In this document: positions 47,309 through 55,831 of the stretch, piece after piece | How positions within the stretch are numbered: the stretch's first letter is position 1 | How the letters are laid out: each line of letters opens with the position of its first letter | Position numbers and translations under genes: made by a program | The notes under the pieces: model-generated | The model's input: the letters and a program-made list of their open reading frames with translations, nothing else | What the model was told of the DNA's origin: nothing | Databases searched by the model: none | Assembly: GCA_013359265.1 (NCBI GenBank) | Contig: JABWCD010000018.1 | Coordinates: forward strand, 50,856-114,855 | Direction of reading: 5' to 3' | DNA from: Candidatus Hydrogenedentota bacterium | GTDB taxonomy: Bacteria > Hydrogenedentota > Hydrogenedentia > Hydrogenedentales > SLHB01 | DNA length: 64,000 nt

Positions 47309-47941
47309 ATGAAGCAACAGAAGTTCGGCTTATTTGGCCTTGCCGTCGCGGGGATGGCGTTGGCTCTCGCCTTCGTTACACCCGGCCCCGTGAGAGCGGC
47401 TATATCGGACGCGCCCGAAATCGGGACAGCGGTATCCGATTTCAAGCTGACCGATTACGAGGGCAAGGAACACTCCCTGTCCGCGCACAAGGGCAAGATT
47501 GTCGTCATGTCGTTCACGTCACAGCAGTGCCCCGTATCGCACGAGTGCGAACCGCGCTATGCCGAATTGGCGGAGAAATACGGCGACAAGGGGGTGGTCT
47601 TCCTGAGCATCGACTCGCATGCGAGCACGACAACTGCGGAGATCGCAAAATACGCCACGTCCGACAACCGGACCGGAAAGAAGCTTCCATACCCGATCCT
47701 CAAGGATGTGGACAACAAATACGCCGACGTGATGGGGGCGAAGCGCACGCCGGAAATCTACATCGCGGACAAGGACGGCAAACTCGCCTACCACGGCAGC
47801 ATCGACAATCAGAAAAAGCCGACCGACGCGGACTACAAGAACTACGTGGCCGCCGCGCTCGACGAATTGCTTGCCGGCAAACCCGTCTCCGAACCCAAGC
47901 ACAGTGCATATGGCTGTGGCATCAAACGCAAAGCCGCGTAA
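47309..47941 (+). CDS. Exported redoxin (AhpC/TSA-like) protein
   Basis: This 210-aa thioredoxin-fold protein has a signal peptide (GLAVAGMALALAFVTPGPVRAA). The active-site loop is SQQCPVSHECEP, with the first Cys in the peroxiredoxin-like position and a second five residues on. Later come GAKRTPEIYIADKDGKLAYHGSI and a C-terminal YGCGIKRK, whose Cys is conserved in this redoxin subgroup. It probably acts as an envelope thiol reductase or peroxidase. GGAGGA lies 8 nt before ATG 47309. It is the first of three same-strand envelope genes. Confidence 0.82.
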   Translation: MKQQKFGLFGLAVAGMALALAFVTPGPVRAAISDAPEIGTAVSDFKLTDYEGKEHSLSAHKGKIVVMSFTSQQCPVSHECEPRYAELAEKYGDKGVVFLSIDSHASTTTAEIAKYATSDNRTGKKLPYPILKDVDNKYADVMGAKRTPEIYIADKDGKLAYHGSIDNQKKPTDADYKNYVAAALDELLAGKPVSEPKHSAYGCGIKRKAA

Positions 47942-47947
47942 CCCCGA

Positions 47948-48586
47948 GTGACTTCAATACGCGTTATGGCACGTGGCGCGTGCGCCGGATCGTTTACGGT
48001 CCGGCGCACTGCCGCGTTGCTCCTTGTCACCGCCGTGCTGGAGCTCGGATGCGGCGCACCATCGCCGGATGGCGCCGAAGCCCCGGCCGCGCAAACCGTA
48101 TCCGAGGTACCGTCAGCCCCCGCGATAGATCGAGTGCCGGTTGCCAGTCCCGGTGTGTCGCTCGCGAACGGCGTGAAGGTGGCTGAGTTGCTCGCCGCCG
48201 CCAAGGGTAAGGTCCTCGTTGTGAACGTCTGGGCGACCTATTGCATCCCGTGCATTGAAGAGATGCCCGAACTCGCGCGGTTCTACCGCGAGCGCGACGC
48301 GGAGAACGTCGCATTCTTGAGCTTTAGCGCCGATGCCGAATACGCGCTCGACGATACCGTGAAACCGTTTGTCGTCGAACAGAAGCTGCCGTTTCCCGCG
48401 TTCGTGCTCCAAGACCTGCCGCCGGACAAACTGGTCAAAGCGCTCGGCGCCGGTACATCCGGTTGGGACGGCGAACTCCCGGCGACCTTCGTATTCGATA
48501 CCAGCGGCGCTCTGAAAAGGCACTGGCTCGAACTCGTCCACCTGAACGACCTGACTCAGGCTGTCGCCGAAATCACGAAAGGATGA
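47948..48586 (+). CDS. TlpA-like thiol-disulfide oxidoreductase
   Basis: This membrane- or lipid-anchored thioredoxin-like protein has 212 aa. The N-terminus is hydrophobic (TAALLLVTAVLELGCG), with a Cys that could be lipidated although the lipobox is imperfect (Glu at -3). The redox domain has VLVVNVWATYCIPCIEEMP with the CxxC pair C99/C102 and a cis-Pro strand ELPATFVFDTSG. GTG 47948 lies 6 bp after the previous stop; ATG 47966 is an alternative and neither has a clear ribosome binding site. Cotranscription with the redoxin and the SurA-like gene suggests a role in envelope disulfide or cytochrome maturation. Confidence 0.85.
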   Translation: MTSIRVMARGACAGSFTVRRTAALLLVTAVLELGCGAPSPDGAEAPAAQTVSEVPSAPAIDRVPVASPGVSLANGVKVAELLAAAKGKVLVVNVWATYCIPCIEEMPELARFYRERDAENVAFLSFSADAEYALDDTVKPFVVEQKLPFPAFVLQDLPPDKLVKALGAGTSGWDGELPATFVFDTSGALKRHWLELVHLNDLTQAVAEITKG

Positions 48587-48641
48587 CTGGCTCCCGCGCC
48601 GAATGATAGACTTGGTTCTTTGGGATTTGAAGGAGTCAGTA

Positions 48642-49703
48642 GTGCTTACCCAGTCTTTTCGCGGCGCCGCGGCCGCCGCGCTTGCCGTATTCGTGCTTAT
48701 GTCGTCGTGCGGATTCATCGCAGACAAAGACCGCATCAAGATCGCCATGCTGAACGGCAAACCCATCACGCGAGGCGATTTCGACAAAGTGCTGCGCGAG
48801 ATGTCTCCGAAGGAACGTCCGCTTATCCGCACCAAGGGCGACATGCTCAAAGCCGTGCAGGACTACCTCGATCGGCGCGTGCGCGAACAAAACGCCGAAG
48901 AACTGGTCGCGGCGAACAGACTCCACGTGCCGCGCGAATTGGCCGAGGCCGTGCTTCGCATTAACGATCCCGAGGTTTTCATCAAGATCGAAAACCCGGA
49001 AGATTACAAGATGAAAGAAGAGGACCTGAAGTACTTCGAGCAGGAGAAGGAAATTCGTATCGACGAAATGGTCAAGGACCTCGAAGCCGAGCAGGGCGTC
49101 TACCTGCGCATTGAACAGGCGGTAGCCGAGAATACGATCGCCATCAGCGACAAGGAATATGCGGACGAGTTCGAAGTCCGCAAGGCGCAGCTCAAGCACC
49201 CGGAGCGCGTTGCGTTCACGGGCGTGCTTATCCCGGGCGACTCCAGCGAGGTTCGCGGCGCCAGCACGGAATTGGCGAAGAAACTGAAGGCCGGCGCGTC
49301 CCCGCGGGAGTTCGTGAACGGTCCGACGCCGCTCCCTGGCGCCGCGATTGTCGAGGCGGAACTCGAGAACGATCCGATGAAGATCAAATTCGCGCCGTTC
49401 TGGCAACAGGCCTCGGGCGCGAACGTCGGCGACGTCATCGGCCCCATCTTCATTCAAGGCTGGACGGAAGCGACACAGGACGCGCAGGGCAAGGTCACGC
49501 AGCGCCCCTACCCGGACGGCATGCTTGTTTGCGTCGTGACGGGCCGCACGGAGGAAATGCCCAAGACGCTCGACGAATCGAAGCCGGAACTGCAGCGAAA
49601 CATCCTCTACGCCAAAGTGATGGACCAGCTTCGCAAGGACAACGGCGTCGAAATCTTCGAGGAAAAACTCGCCGACCCGGGAATGTACGGCGCCCAGCAG
49701 TAG
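48642..49703 (+). CDS. SurA/PrsA-like envelope foldase lipoprotein
   Basis: This 353-aa protein begins with a lipoprotein-type signal (ALAVFVLMSSCG). The N-terminal SurA-N-like region reads AMLNGKPITRGDFDKVLREM. A long charged helical part follows (EELVAANRLHVPRELAEAVL), and a middle domain with LKHPERVAFTGVLIPG, where parvulin PPIases have EVRASHILI, so the PPIase part is divergent. The C-terminus has LDESKPELQRNILYAKVMDQL, typical of the family. GTG 48642 is chosen for AAGGAG 6 nt upstream. A strong hairpin terminator follows the stop. Confidence 0.75.
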   Translation: MLTQSFRGAAAAALAVFVLMSSCGFIADKDRIKIAMLNGKPITRGDFDKVLREMSPKERPLIRTKGDMLKAVQDYLDRRVREQNAEELVAANRLHVPRELAEAVLRINDPEVFIKIENPEDYKMKEEDLKYFEQEKEIRIDEMVKDLEAEQGVYLRIEQAVAENTIAISDKEYADEFEVRKAQLKHPERVAFTGVLIPGDSSEVRGASTELAKKLKAGASPREFVNGPTPLPGAAIVEAELENDPMKIKFAPFWQQASGANVGDVIGPIFIQGWTEATQDAQGKVTQRPYPDGMLVCVVTGRTEEMPKTLDESKPELQRNILYAKVMDQLRKDNGVEIFEEKLADPGMYGAQQ

Positions 49704-49728
49704 CGCCGGCCACTTCTGGAAAACGATT

Positions 49729-49770
49729 CGGCGGCGCGCCACTTCGAGCGGCGCGCCGCCGGCTTTGTTT
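49729..49770. terminator. Rho-independent terminator
   Basis: CGGCGGCGCGCC (49729-49740) is inverted at 49750-49761 (GGCGCGCCGCCG), a 12-bp GC-rich stem with a 9-nt loop, followed by GCTTTGTTT. It ends the redoxin-tlpA-surA-like transcript and may also stop the convergent bcp gene. Confidence 0.78.
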
Positions 49771-49779
49771 CGGGCTTGG

Positions 49780-50352
49780 CTACGACTCTTTCTTCCCGCC
49801 GCCGTCGAGCGCCTTCATCTGCCCGTAAAGCGCATCCTTGTCCTCGGCGACCTTGTAGTCCAAGTCGACGTACGTAATCTTGCCTTCCTTGTCGACGAGA
49901 AACACGGACCGTTGCGCAAACTTGTTGCCGCTGTAGTCCTTCAACGGCACGCCGTACGCCTCGATGATCTTGTGTTGCGGATCCCCGACCAGCGAGAACG
50001 GCAGCTTGTGCTTCTCTTGAAACTTCTCGCTGTCCATCTGCTGGTCGACGCTGATCGCAATCACTTCCGTGTTCGCGCTCTGGATTTGCTGGATGTCGTC
50101 GCGGTACCCGCACATCTGTTTTGTACAGCCGGGCGTATCCGCCTTGGGATAGAACGCAATCAGCGCGTTCTTTTTGCCCTTCAGATCGGACAGTTTTTTC
50201 GGCGCGCCCTCGACGGCTTTCTGTTCCGGAATGTCGAAGTCCGGAGCAGTATCGCCGACTTTCAACTTCGCGGCGGCATCGTCCTGGGCAATCGCGATCA
50301 GCGGCATCGCCATGAACGCGGCCGCGACCACTATGGAAATTCGTTTGAACAT
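49780..50352 (-). CDS. bcp: Exported peroxiredoxin, Bcp type
   Basis: This thiol peroxidase of the BCP/PrxQ group reduces hydroperoxides. It has 190 aa, and a signal peptide (RISIVVAAAFMAMPLIAIAQ) puts it in the periplasm, unlike the usual cytoplasmic Bcp. The peroxidatic Cys is C76 in YPKADTPGCTKQMCGYRD, with a resolving Cys at C81, the common five-residue spacing. Later FSLVGDPQHKIIEAYGV and RSVFLVDKEGKITYVD are standard. ATG 50352 follows AAGGAG by 7 nt. Convergent with the foldase gene; the shared redox theme is probably not accidental. Confidence 0.92.
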   Translation of the reverse strand: MFKRISIVVAAAFMAMPLIAIAQDDAAAKLKVGDTAPDFDIPEQKAVEGAPKKLSDLKGKKNALIAFYPKADTPGCTKQMCGYRDDIQQIQSANTEVIAISVDQQMDSEKFQEKHKLPFSLVGDPQHKIIEAYGVPLKDYSGNKFAQRSVFLVDKEGKITYVDLDYKVAEDKDALYGQMKALDGGGKKES

Positions 50353-50412
50353 GGTGTTACTCCTTGCAGAATTAGACGAACATAATACCACAGGAATTCA
50401 GGACGCAGTAAC

Positions 50413-52011
50413 CTATTGCCGCGGCGGGATATAACGTCCCCGCGCAATGATGTCCAGCGGATCGAGCGCCTGTTTGAGCGCCCCGGCGACCTCCCAGAAG
50501 ACGTCCCCTTCGTGGACCATCTTCGGCATGGTGTCCAATCCCACGCGATACGGATAGTACCCTTCCTTCGCCAATGCATCGATCAATTCGTTGTGGCACG
50601 CGGTGGCCTGCGCGGCCTCGTCTGGCGCGCTCTTGTCGAAGTAAACGTTCAACACCGCGATGAGCGAACGCTCGTTCAACAGCGTCAGCGTGGTCATCGG
50701 CTCGAACCCGTGGCGCGCGAAGATGGGATCGGCGATCTGCAACACGCGCCGCACGTCTTCGCCGCGCATCGGCAACACCGGCGACGCCCACATTAATCCC
50801 GCGCCCGCCTCGATCGGATCGTTCACATGCGCCGGCGGTTCGTGGCGCAGGCGCCAATAGGTCCCACGGACGGGCTGGTCCGCGGGCACCCCTTTGGCCG
50901 CGTCGAGCACGGGCTTGGCCGAGGTGATGAAGTGCGCCGTCTCGCGCGCGATGCCGAACTTGCTCAGCAGCCCGAACACGCGGTCCGCGAAGTCGAGTTG
51001 TTTGTCGCTTACGAAGCGCACGCCGCCCAGGCCGTTCAACGCGCGCTTCACCGCTGTGCGCGACGCGCGGACCTGCCCGCGGGTGCCGGTCAAGGCCCCG
51101 GCCACGTTCCAGGCGCCGAGTCCGTATTTCTTGCGCAACCGCTCGCGAAGGTCCTGCGGCAACGGTGTCTTGCCGTTTGTCGCCTCCCACGGGTAACGGC
51201 CGCGGCTGGAAAAGATGCGGTAGTCGTTACCCATGTGCACGGCGGATTGAACGACGCCCGCAAGCCGCAGCGGGCGCATGCGATCCACGAAGACGCCAAT
51301 GTCCTCGTCGCGGTCCAGCCGCGCGAAGAAGAAGTTGAACGCTTCCGGCTCGGGCAGAAGCCAAAGTCCAACCTTTGTGACAATGCCGAAATTCGACTGG
51401 TAGAAAATCCCGTCCAGCGACGGTCCAATGCCGTAGCCGTACACGCGCGCCGCTTTCGCGTTGGCGTAATGCCCGAAACCTGTATTCAGTACGCGCCCAT
51501 CGGCGAGCACGATTTCCATCCCACACGTCGTCTGAACGTGATCGCCGTAGCGCGTGTGACCGAATCCGCGGTCAATGGCATTGCCGACGACGCTCGCTTC
51601 GCAGCCCGCGCCGGTGCAGTCCATCCACAATCCCGTGCGGTTCTCTTTGAGATAGGTGTTGAGTTGGCCCTGCGTCACGCCCGGCTCGATAACCGTATAG
51701 GCGAGTTCGGTGTTCACTTCGAGAATCCGGTTCATTCGGCTCATGTCGACGATAGCCGCGCCGTCCGTCGGCGCGCATGCATCCCCGTATCCCCAGTTCC
51801 GCCCCCGGGATATCGGATACACGACCACCCGATGTTCGGATGCGATGCGCACAATCGCTTGCACTTCCTCTGTAGTCGCCGGATAAAGCACGCACGCGGG
51901 CCGCGTCGCGGTGGGCAAGGTTGTGCGCGCATAGCGTTCGAGCGTCGCCGGCGCGTCGTCGACTTTGTCGGGCCCGAGCGCCGAGCGCCATGCGTCTATC
52001 GCATTGCTCAT
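50413..52011 (-). CDS. FAD-linked oxidase (VAO/4-cresol dehydrogenase-like)
   Basis: This 532-aa flavoprotein is of the vanillyl-alcohol oxidase superfamily. The PCMH FAD-binding domain has VLYPATTEEVQAIVRIA, the FAD pyrophosphate motif VYPISRGRNWGYGDACAP, TVIEPGVTQGQLNTYLKENR and SVVGNAIDRGFGHTRYGDH. The C-terminal cap domain (GTYWRLRHEPPAHVNDP; PMTTLTLLNERSLIAVLNVYF) resembles p-cresol methylhydroxylase. Substrates of relatives are para-substituted phenols; the actual one is unknown and no cytochrome subunit is adjacent. It starts in a 4-bp ATGA overlap with the cbiX-like gene. Confidence 0.87.
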   Translation of the reverse strand: MSNAIDAWRSALGPDKVDDAPATLERYARTTLPTATRPACVLYPATTEEVQAIVRIASEHRVVVYPISRGRNWGYGDACAPTDGAAIVDMSRMNRILEVNTELAYTVIEPGVTQGQLNTYLKENRTGLWMDCTGAGCEASVVGNAIDRGFGHTRYGDHVQTTCGMEIVLADGRVLNTGFGHYANAKAARVYGYGIGPSLDGIFYQSNFGIVTKVGLWLLPEPEAFNFFFARLDRDEDIGVFVDRMRPLRLAGVVQSAVHMGNDYRIFSSRGRYPWEATNGKTPLPQDLRERLRKKYGLGAWNVAGALTGTRGQVRASRTAVKRALNGLGGVRFVSDKQLDFADRVFGLLSKFGIARETAHFITSAKPVLDAAKGVPADQPVRGTYWRLRHEPPAHVNDPIEAGAGLMWASPVLPMRGEDVRRVLQIADPIFARHGFEPMTTLTLLNERSLIAVLNVYFDKSAPDEAAQATACHNELIDALAKEGYYPYRVGLDTMPKMVHEGDVFWEVAGALKQALDPLDIIARGRYIPPRQ

Positions 52012-52406
52012 CGACGCGAAGCCTCGGGCGCCAACGCTTCGTCAACCCGCCGCAGTACAAGGTCGATCATGCGCCAATCGATTCCCAGCGGCTCCGTCAC
52101 CGTGTAGGTTATCCCGGGAAATTTGCCGGCCGCCTCCGCCGCCAAACGCGGAATGTCAACGGTACTGTGCCGTCCCGGCGCAAGAAAGTACGGAAGAACG
52201 GCAACATGTTCCGCTCCCTTCGCGAGACACGCCTCGAACGCCTGCTCGACGGTCGGCTCGGCCAACTCCATGTGCGCATGCTCGACAATCGCCCCGCCAG
52301 CCTGGGTCTTCACCAGGCGCGCAACCTCGACGAGCATGTCGTTCGCCTCCGCATGCTGCGACCCGTGGTCAACGAGTATTATTGCGATCTTCGAATGCGT
52401 CCTCAT
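52008..52406 (-). CDS. cbiX: CbiX-type sirohydrochlorin chelatase
   Basis: This 132-aa small chelatase (CbiX-short type) inserts cobalt or iron into sirohydrochlorin. Visible are KIAIILVDHGSQHAEANDM with the catalytic His, IVEHAHMELAEPTVEQAF, and HVAVLPYFLAPGRHSTVDIP with the second metal-facing His. ATG 52406 is used because residues further upstream in frame are encoded by intergenic repeat-like DNA. Coupled to the FAD-linked oxidase gene by a 4-bp overlap, an unusual partnership. Confidence 0.85.
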   Translation of the reverse strand: MRTHSKIAIILVDHGSQHAEANDMLVEVARLVKTQAGGAIVEHAHMELAEPTVEQAFEACLAKGAEHVAVLPYFLAPGRHSTVDIPRLAAEAAGKFPGITYTVTEPLGIDWRMIDLVLRRVDEALAPEASRR

Positions 52407-52424
52407 ACCGCGGCATTGTACCTC

Positions 52425-52565
52425 AATCCAAAATCTCAAATCCGAAATCTGAGATTTCAAAGCGTGCGTCTCTGCTTCGTTGCAGATTTGTAGACCCTTC
52501 TTGCGCACATTCAAATCGTCTTGTTGTAGTATCTTCCTGCTCGTGCTTCGTAATCATAATCGGAC
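52425..52565. repeat. Dispersed intergenic repeat pair (copy near 52.5 kb)
   Basis: An AT-rich near-palindrome made of AAATCTCAAATC, CGAAATC and TGAGATTTCAA (52429-52460) is followed about 80 bp later by TGCTCGTGCTTCGTAATC and ATAATCG (52539-52562). The same two ingredients recur at 63.6-63.8 kb. They lie between the divergent cbiX and hydrolase genes. Confidence 0.6.
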
Positions 52566-52582
52566 TACTCGGGGAAACGGCC

Positions 52583-53521
52583 ATGAAACCCTACGCAATT
52601 CTTCACACCGTTCTGGGCCTAATCTTCTTCTATTGTGCGGCCGGCGCGACGGCGCAATCGGCGCAGCCGTACCCGCGCATCACGGAGGAAGCCTACAAGG
52701 CGCGCCTCCCGTTCTTCGACTACAACAAGAACGTCCCGCTCGAGGCGCGCATCGTGCGCGACTGGGACGCCGAACGCGATCCCTCCGTGAGACAGAAGGT
52801 CGTGTTTCGCGGCGCACAAGGGTTCCTCGTGCCCGGCTACATCGAAATCCCGAAACACGCGCCGAAACCCTGCGCCCTCGTCTTGCTGCTGCACGGCTGG
52901 TCCGGCGGCAAGGAGAACTGGTGGGAGGACGGCAACTACATCAACGGCGGCGAGGTGCGCAAGGGCCTGCTTGACGACGGGTTCGCAGTGCTCGCGCTCG
53001 ACGCACCCGCGCACGGCGAACGCAGCAACGAAATCGATTACCTCCACGTGAACGCCTACAAAGACCCAACGGCGCCGGAGAAAATCAACTACTTCAACTT
53101 TACGGAAATCGCCGTGCAAACGGTGAAGGACTACCGCCGCGCGCTCGACTATGTCTCCACCCGCGGCGACATCGATATGCGCCGCATCGGCATCGTCGGG
53201 TACAGCATGGGCGGCATGGATTCGATCTATCTCCTGGCCACGGAGCCGCGCATCAAGACCGCCGTCGCGTGCGTCCCGCCGATGCGGTCGCTCGATTACG
53301 GCCCGGTAGCGCCCGTCGACTTCACGTGGGGCGTGAAAGGCAAATCGATCCTCATGCTCCTGGGCGAAAAAGACGGCTTCTACACGGTGCCCGAGATGAA
53401 CGCGACGTATGCCGCCTACATCGAAAGCCCCAACTCACAGATCAAATGGTACAACCAGGACCACAAACTGACGCGCGTCTACGTGAAGGACGCGCTCGCG
53501 TGGATCAAGTCACACCTGTAA
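52583..53521 (+). CDS. Exported alpha/beta hydrolase
   Basis: This alpha/beta-hydrolase has 312 aa and a signal peptide (HTVLGLIFFYCAAGATAQS). Visible are the oxyanion loop LVLLLHGWSGGKENWW, LALDAPAHGERS, the nucleophile elbow GYSMGG with S208, GEKDGFYT for the acid and the final His in YNQDHKLTR. The layout is that of dienelactone hydrolase/acetyl-xylan-esterase-type enzymes. GGGGAAA lies upstream of ATG 52583. The intergenic stretch before it carries an AT-rich palindrome and a copy of a dispersed repeat. Confidence 0.87.
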   Translation: MKPYAILHTVLGLIFFYCAAGATAQSAQPYPRITEEAYKARLPFFDYNKNVPLEARIVRDWDAERDPSVRQKVVFRGAQGFLVPGYIEIPKHAPKPCALVLLLHGWSGGKENWWEDGNYINGGEVRKGLLDDGFAVLALDAPAHGERSNEIDYLHVNAYKDPTAPEKINYFNFTEIAVQTVKDYRRALDYVSTRGDIDMRRIGIVGYSMGGMDSIYLLATEPRIKTAVACVPPMRSLDYGPVAPVDFTWGVKGKSILMLLGEKDGFYTVPEMNATYAAYIESPNSQIKWYNQDHKLTRVYVKDALAWIKSHL

Positions 53522-53573
53522 CGACTCTCATATCCTGGCCCGCAACGCTGCAATCTAAGGAGGCGAACGCAAG

Positions 53574-54011
53574 TTGACTTTACCCGGTGAATCCGGTAGC
53601 CTGTGGTACATGCGGCTGTCCGTATCCATAGTGTGTTGTCTCGCCGTTCTGTGCCTTTCGCAGCACGCAGTGTCTGGGCATCATGGTGTTCGTCATTTGC
53701 CTGGCCACGCTCAGCAGGCGGGCTATCACGATGTTCATGGGTACTGCTCTGCTCTCCATCTGGAAATCCACCACCGCGGCTGCGAAGAGCCGCTACCAGG
53801 CGGCGGACAATCGGGCGATCACGATCACCATTACTCCTGGGCGCCGAGTGGCAGCACATCGGGTCATTCCGCCGGCGTAGCAAGTTGTGCGCTGTCTCCA
53901 GTGCTCGCGGCGGTCCCGCAGCCGCCCCAAAGCGTCGTCGATCGTTCGGTCTTCCGAACGTATCCGCGCGCGGCGGCCCAATCCCCTCACATCTGTTCCC
54001 TCCTTTTATAG
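53574..54011 (+). CDS. His-rich exported protein leading the metal-efflux operon
   Basis: The 145-aa protein has a hydrophobic signal (SVSIVCCLAVLCLSQHAVSG) and then a His/Cys-rich part (HHGVRHLPGHAQQAGYHDVH, LEIHHRGCEEP, GDHDHHYSW). A Pro/Ser-rich tail ends HICSLLL. The TTG 53574 start is supported by AAGGAGG 9 nt upstream; ATG 53610 lacks a ribosome binding site. Its position directly before czcC suggests a periplasmic metal-binding accessory of the pump. No named family is claimed. Confidence 0.68.
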   Translation: MTLPGESGSLWYMRLSVSIVCCLAVLCLSQHAVSGHHGVRHLPGHAQQAGYHDVHGYCSALHLEIHHRGCEEPLPGGGQSGDHDHHYSWAPSGSTSGHSAGVASCALSPVLAAVPQPPQSVVDRSVFRTYPRAAAQSPHICSLLL

Positions 54012-54181
54012 GCAATCCCTGTCCCGCGCCAAAGGCCGCGCGCCGTTTGGGCGGGAGCTACTGTTCTCCTTGCAGGCGCGCGCGTCTTCGCTGACGCACG
54101 AATGTCCGCGGGAAGAGCAGCCCAAGTCCCTGTCCGTCTCCAGTAAACAAAAGAGTGTAGCCGACTCACTGGAAATCAAAC

Positions 54182-55831
54182 ATGATTGAAGAGCGCAGTC
54201 TCTCAAATTGCATCCAAACTGATCCGCTCGACGCGATGCGCGAACGAAAGCGATCGATCCGAGTGACGTTGTATTTGCGAACGATCCGGCTTTGCGCCGT
54301 TGCCGCGATGGGCACGATGTGCTTGGCGCAGGACGGGCCGTCCCAGCCTTCGCTCGTCGCGCCCGATCCGGCCGGCGACTTGGCGCTCGCGGATTGCCTT
54401 GGCCTGGTGCTCGAACACAATCCAGATCTTGCCGCCTACGCATGGGAACCGCGATTGGCGGAGGCGCGCACGATTCAAGCAGGGTTGCGGCCGAATCCGG
54501 TTCTGAATGTTGAAGTTCAGGACATTGGCATCGGGAAGTACGGAGGCGAGACGCAATCCGCGTCCAGCGTTACGCTGAATCCGTCGAGCGCACTTGGCAG
54601 CGTGAGCGTGGATCGCGATCCGAATACGGGTACGACCAGCGTCTCGTTAAGTCCGTCCCGGCCGATCGCGGTTGGATTCGATAAGGACAGAGTAGCCGAC
54701 TCGTCGAGCGGTTTCGATTCCGCCGAGATTACATTGAGCCTTTCGCAAGTTATCGAGTTGGGCGGAAAGCGAATGAAGCGAATCCGTGTCGCTCAGGACG
54801 AACAGCGTGTGGTGGACATGGATTACGAGGTCCGCCGCGCGGAAGTCCTGGCGTCGGCTGCCAGGGCCTTTTACGAAGTCTTGTTGCTGCAGCATCGCTT
54901 CGACACGGCGACGTCGTTCGCGCAATTCGCCGAAGAGGCCCATCGTATAACGCGCGAGCGCGTTGCCGCGGGGAAACTGTCGCCGCTCGAGGAAACGCGA
55001 AGCGAAGTAGACCTGCGCGGTATACAGCTCGAGGCCGAACATGCCGAACATGAACTCGGTTCCGCCCGCATACGGCTCGCGGCGCACTGGGGCTCGACCA
55101 CGCCCCGCTTCGCCAAGGTCTTAGGGTCCTTGCGCGTGCCTGCCGCTCCCGAGACCGTCGAAAGCTTCCTCTCGCGAATCGAACAATCGCCGGACGTGCA
55201 GCGGTGGATCGCCGAACGGGAGCGCCGCGAGTCCGAGGTGCATCTCGAACGCGCAAACGGAAAACCGGACGTCACGGTGTCCGCGGGCGTTCGCGCCACC
55301 GGCACGGGCGGCCGCGCCGGCGCCAGTGGATATGCTTGGTCCCTCGGCGACGGACTTCAACTGTACCGCGGAAACGTTGACAACTCGCACGATCGGGAAT
55401 TCAGTGTCCTGTTCGGCGTGTCCGTTCCGCTGCAATTCTTTAATCGAAATCAGGGACGCATACGCGAAGCCGAAGCCGCCGTCTCGCAGGTGTCGGACGA
55501 AGAGCGCGCGCTTCGCGTCCGTATTCAAGCGGCAATTGCCGCGCACTGGCAGACGTTAAACGCGACCTATGCAGAAGCAAAGACCTTGGAAGAAGTCATA
55601 CTGCCCAAAGCCCAAGACGCGTTCGATGCAACACAAGAAGGGTATCGTCAGGGCAAATTCGGCTTGGTGGACGTGTTGCTGAGTCAGCGGGCGTTGTTCG
55701 ACGCGAAGCGCGAACTGCTCGAGACCGTTGGGCGGCACTACGACGCGAAGGTCGAAATGGAGCGCTATACCGGCCAGGCCGTTAACGACGGCGTCGCCCC
55801 CGCAAACCCGGCTGAAGGAGTTACTCGATGA
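54182..55831 (+). CDS. czcC: Metal-efflux outer membrane protein (CzcC/CusC-like)
   Basis: This TolC-family outer-membrane component of an RND metal pump has 549 aa. A hydrophobic stretch (TIRLCAVAAMGTMCLAQ) follows a longer-than-usual N-terminus, so translation might start later (M19, 54236). The two OEP helical repeats are visible (ALADCLGLVLEHNPDLAAYA; second GRIREAEAAVSQVSDEERAL), with LRPNPVLNVEVQDIG typical of CzcC. The gene overlaps czcB by an ATGA junction. Confidence 0.9.
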   Translation: MIEERSLSNCIQTDPLDAMRERKRSIRVTLYLRTIRLCAVAAMGTMCLAQDGPSQPSLVAPDPAGDLALADCLGLVLEHNPDLAAYAWEPRLAEARTIQAGLRPNPVLNVEVQDIGIGKYGGETQSASSVTLNPSSALGSVSVDRDPNTGTTSVSLSPSRPIAVGFDKDRVADSSSGFDSAEITLSLSQVIELGGKRMKRIRVAQDEQRVVDMDYEVRRAEVLASAARAFYEVLLLQHRFDTATSFAQFAEEAHRITRERVAAGKLSPLEETRSEVDLRGIQLEAEHAEHELGSARIRLAAHWGSTTPRFAKVLGSLRVPAAPETVESFLSRIEQSPDVQRWIAERERRESEVHLERANGKPDVTVSAGVRATGTGGRAGASGYAWSLGDGLQLYRGNVDNSHDREFSVLFGVSVPLQFFNRNQGRIREAEAAVSQVSDEERALRVRIQAAIAAHWQTLNATYAEAKTLEEVILPKAQDAFDATQEGYRQGKFGLVDVLLSQRALFDAKRELLETVGRHYDAKVEMERYTGQAVNDGVAPANPAEGVTR

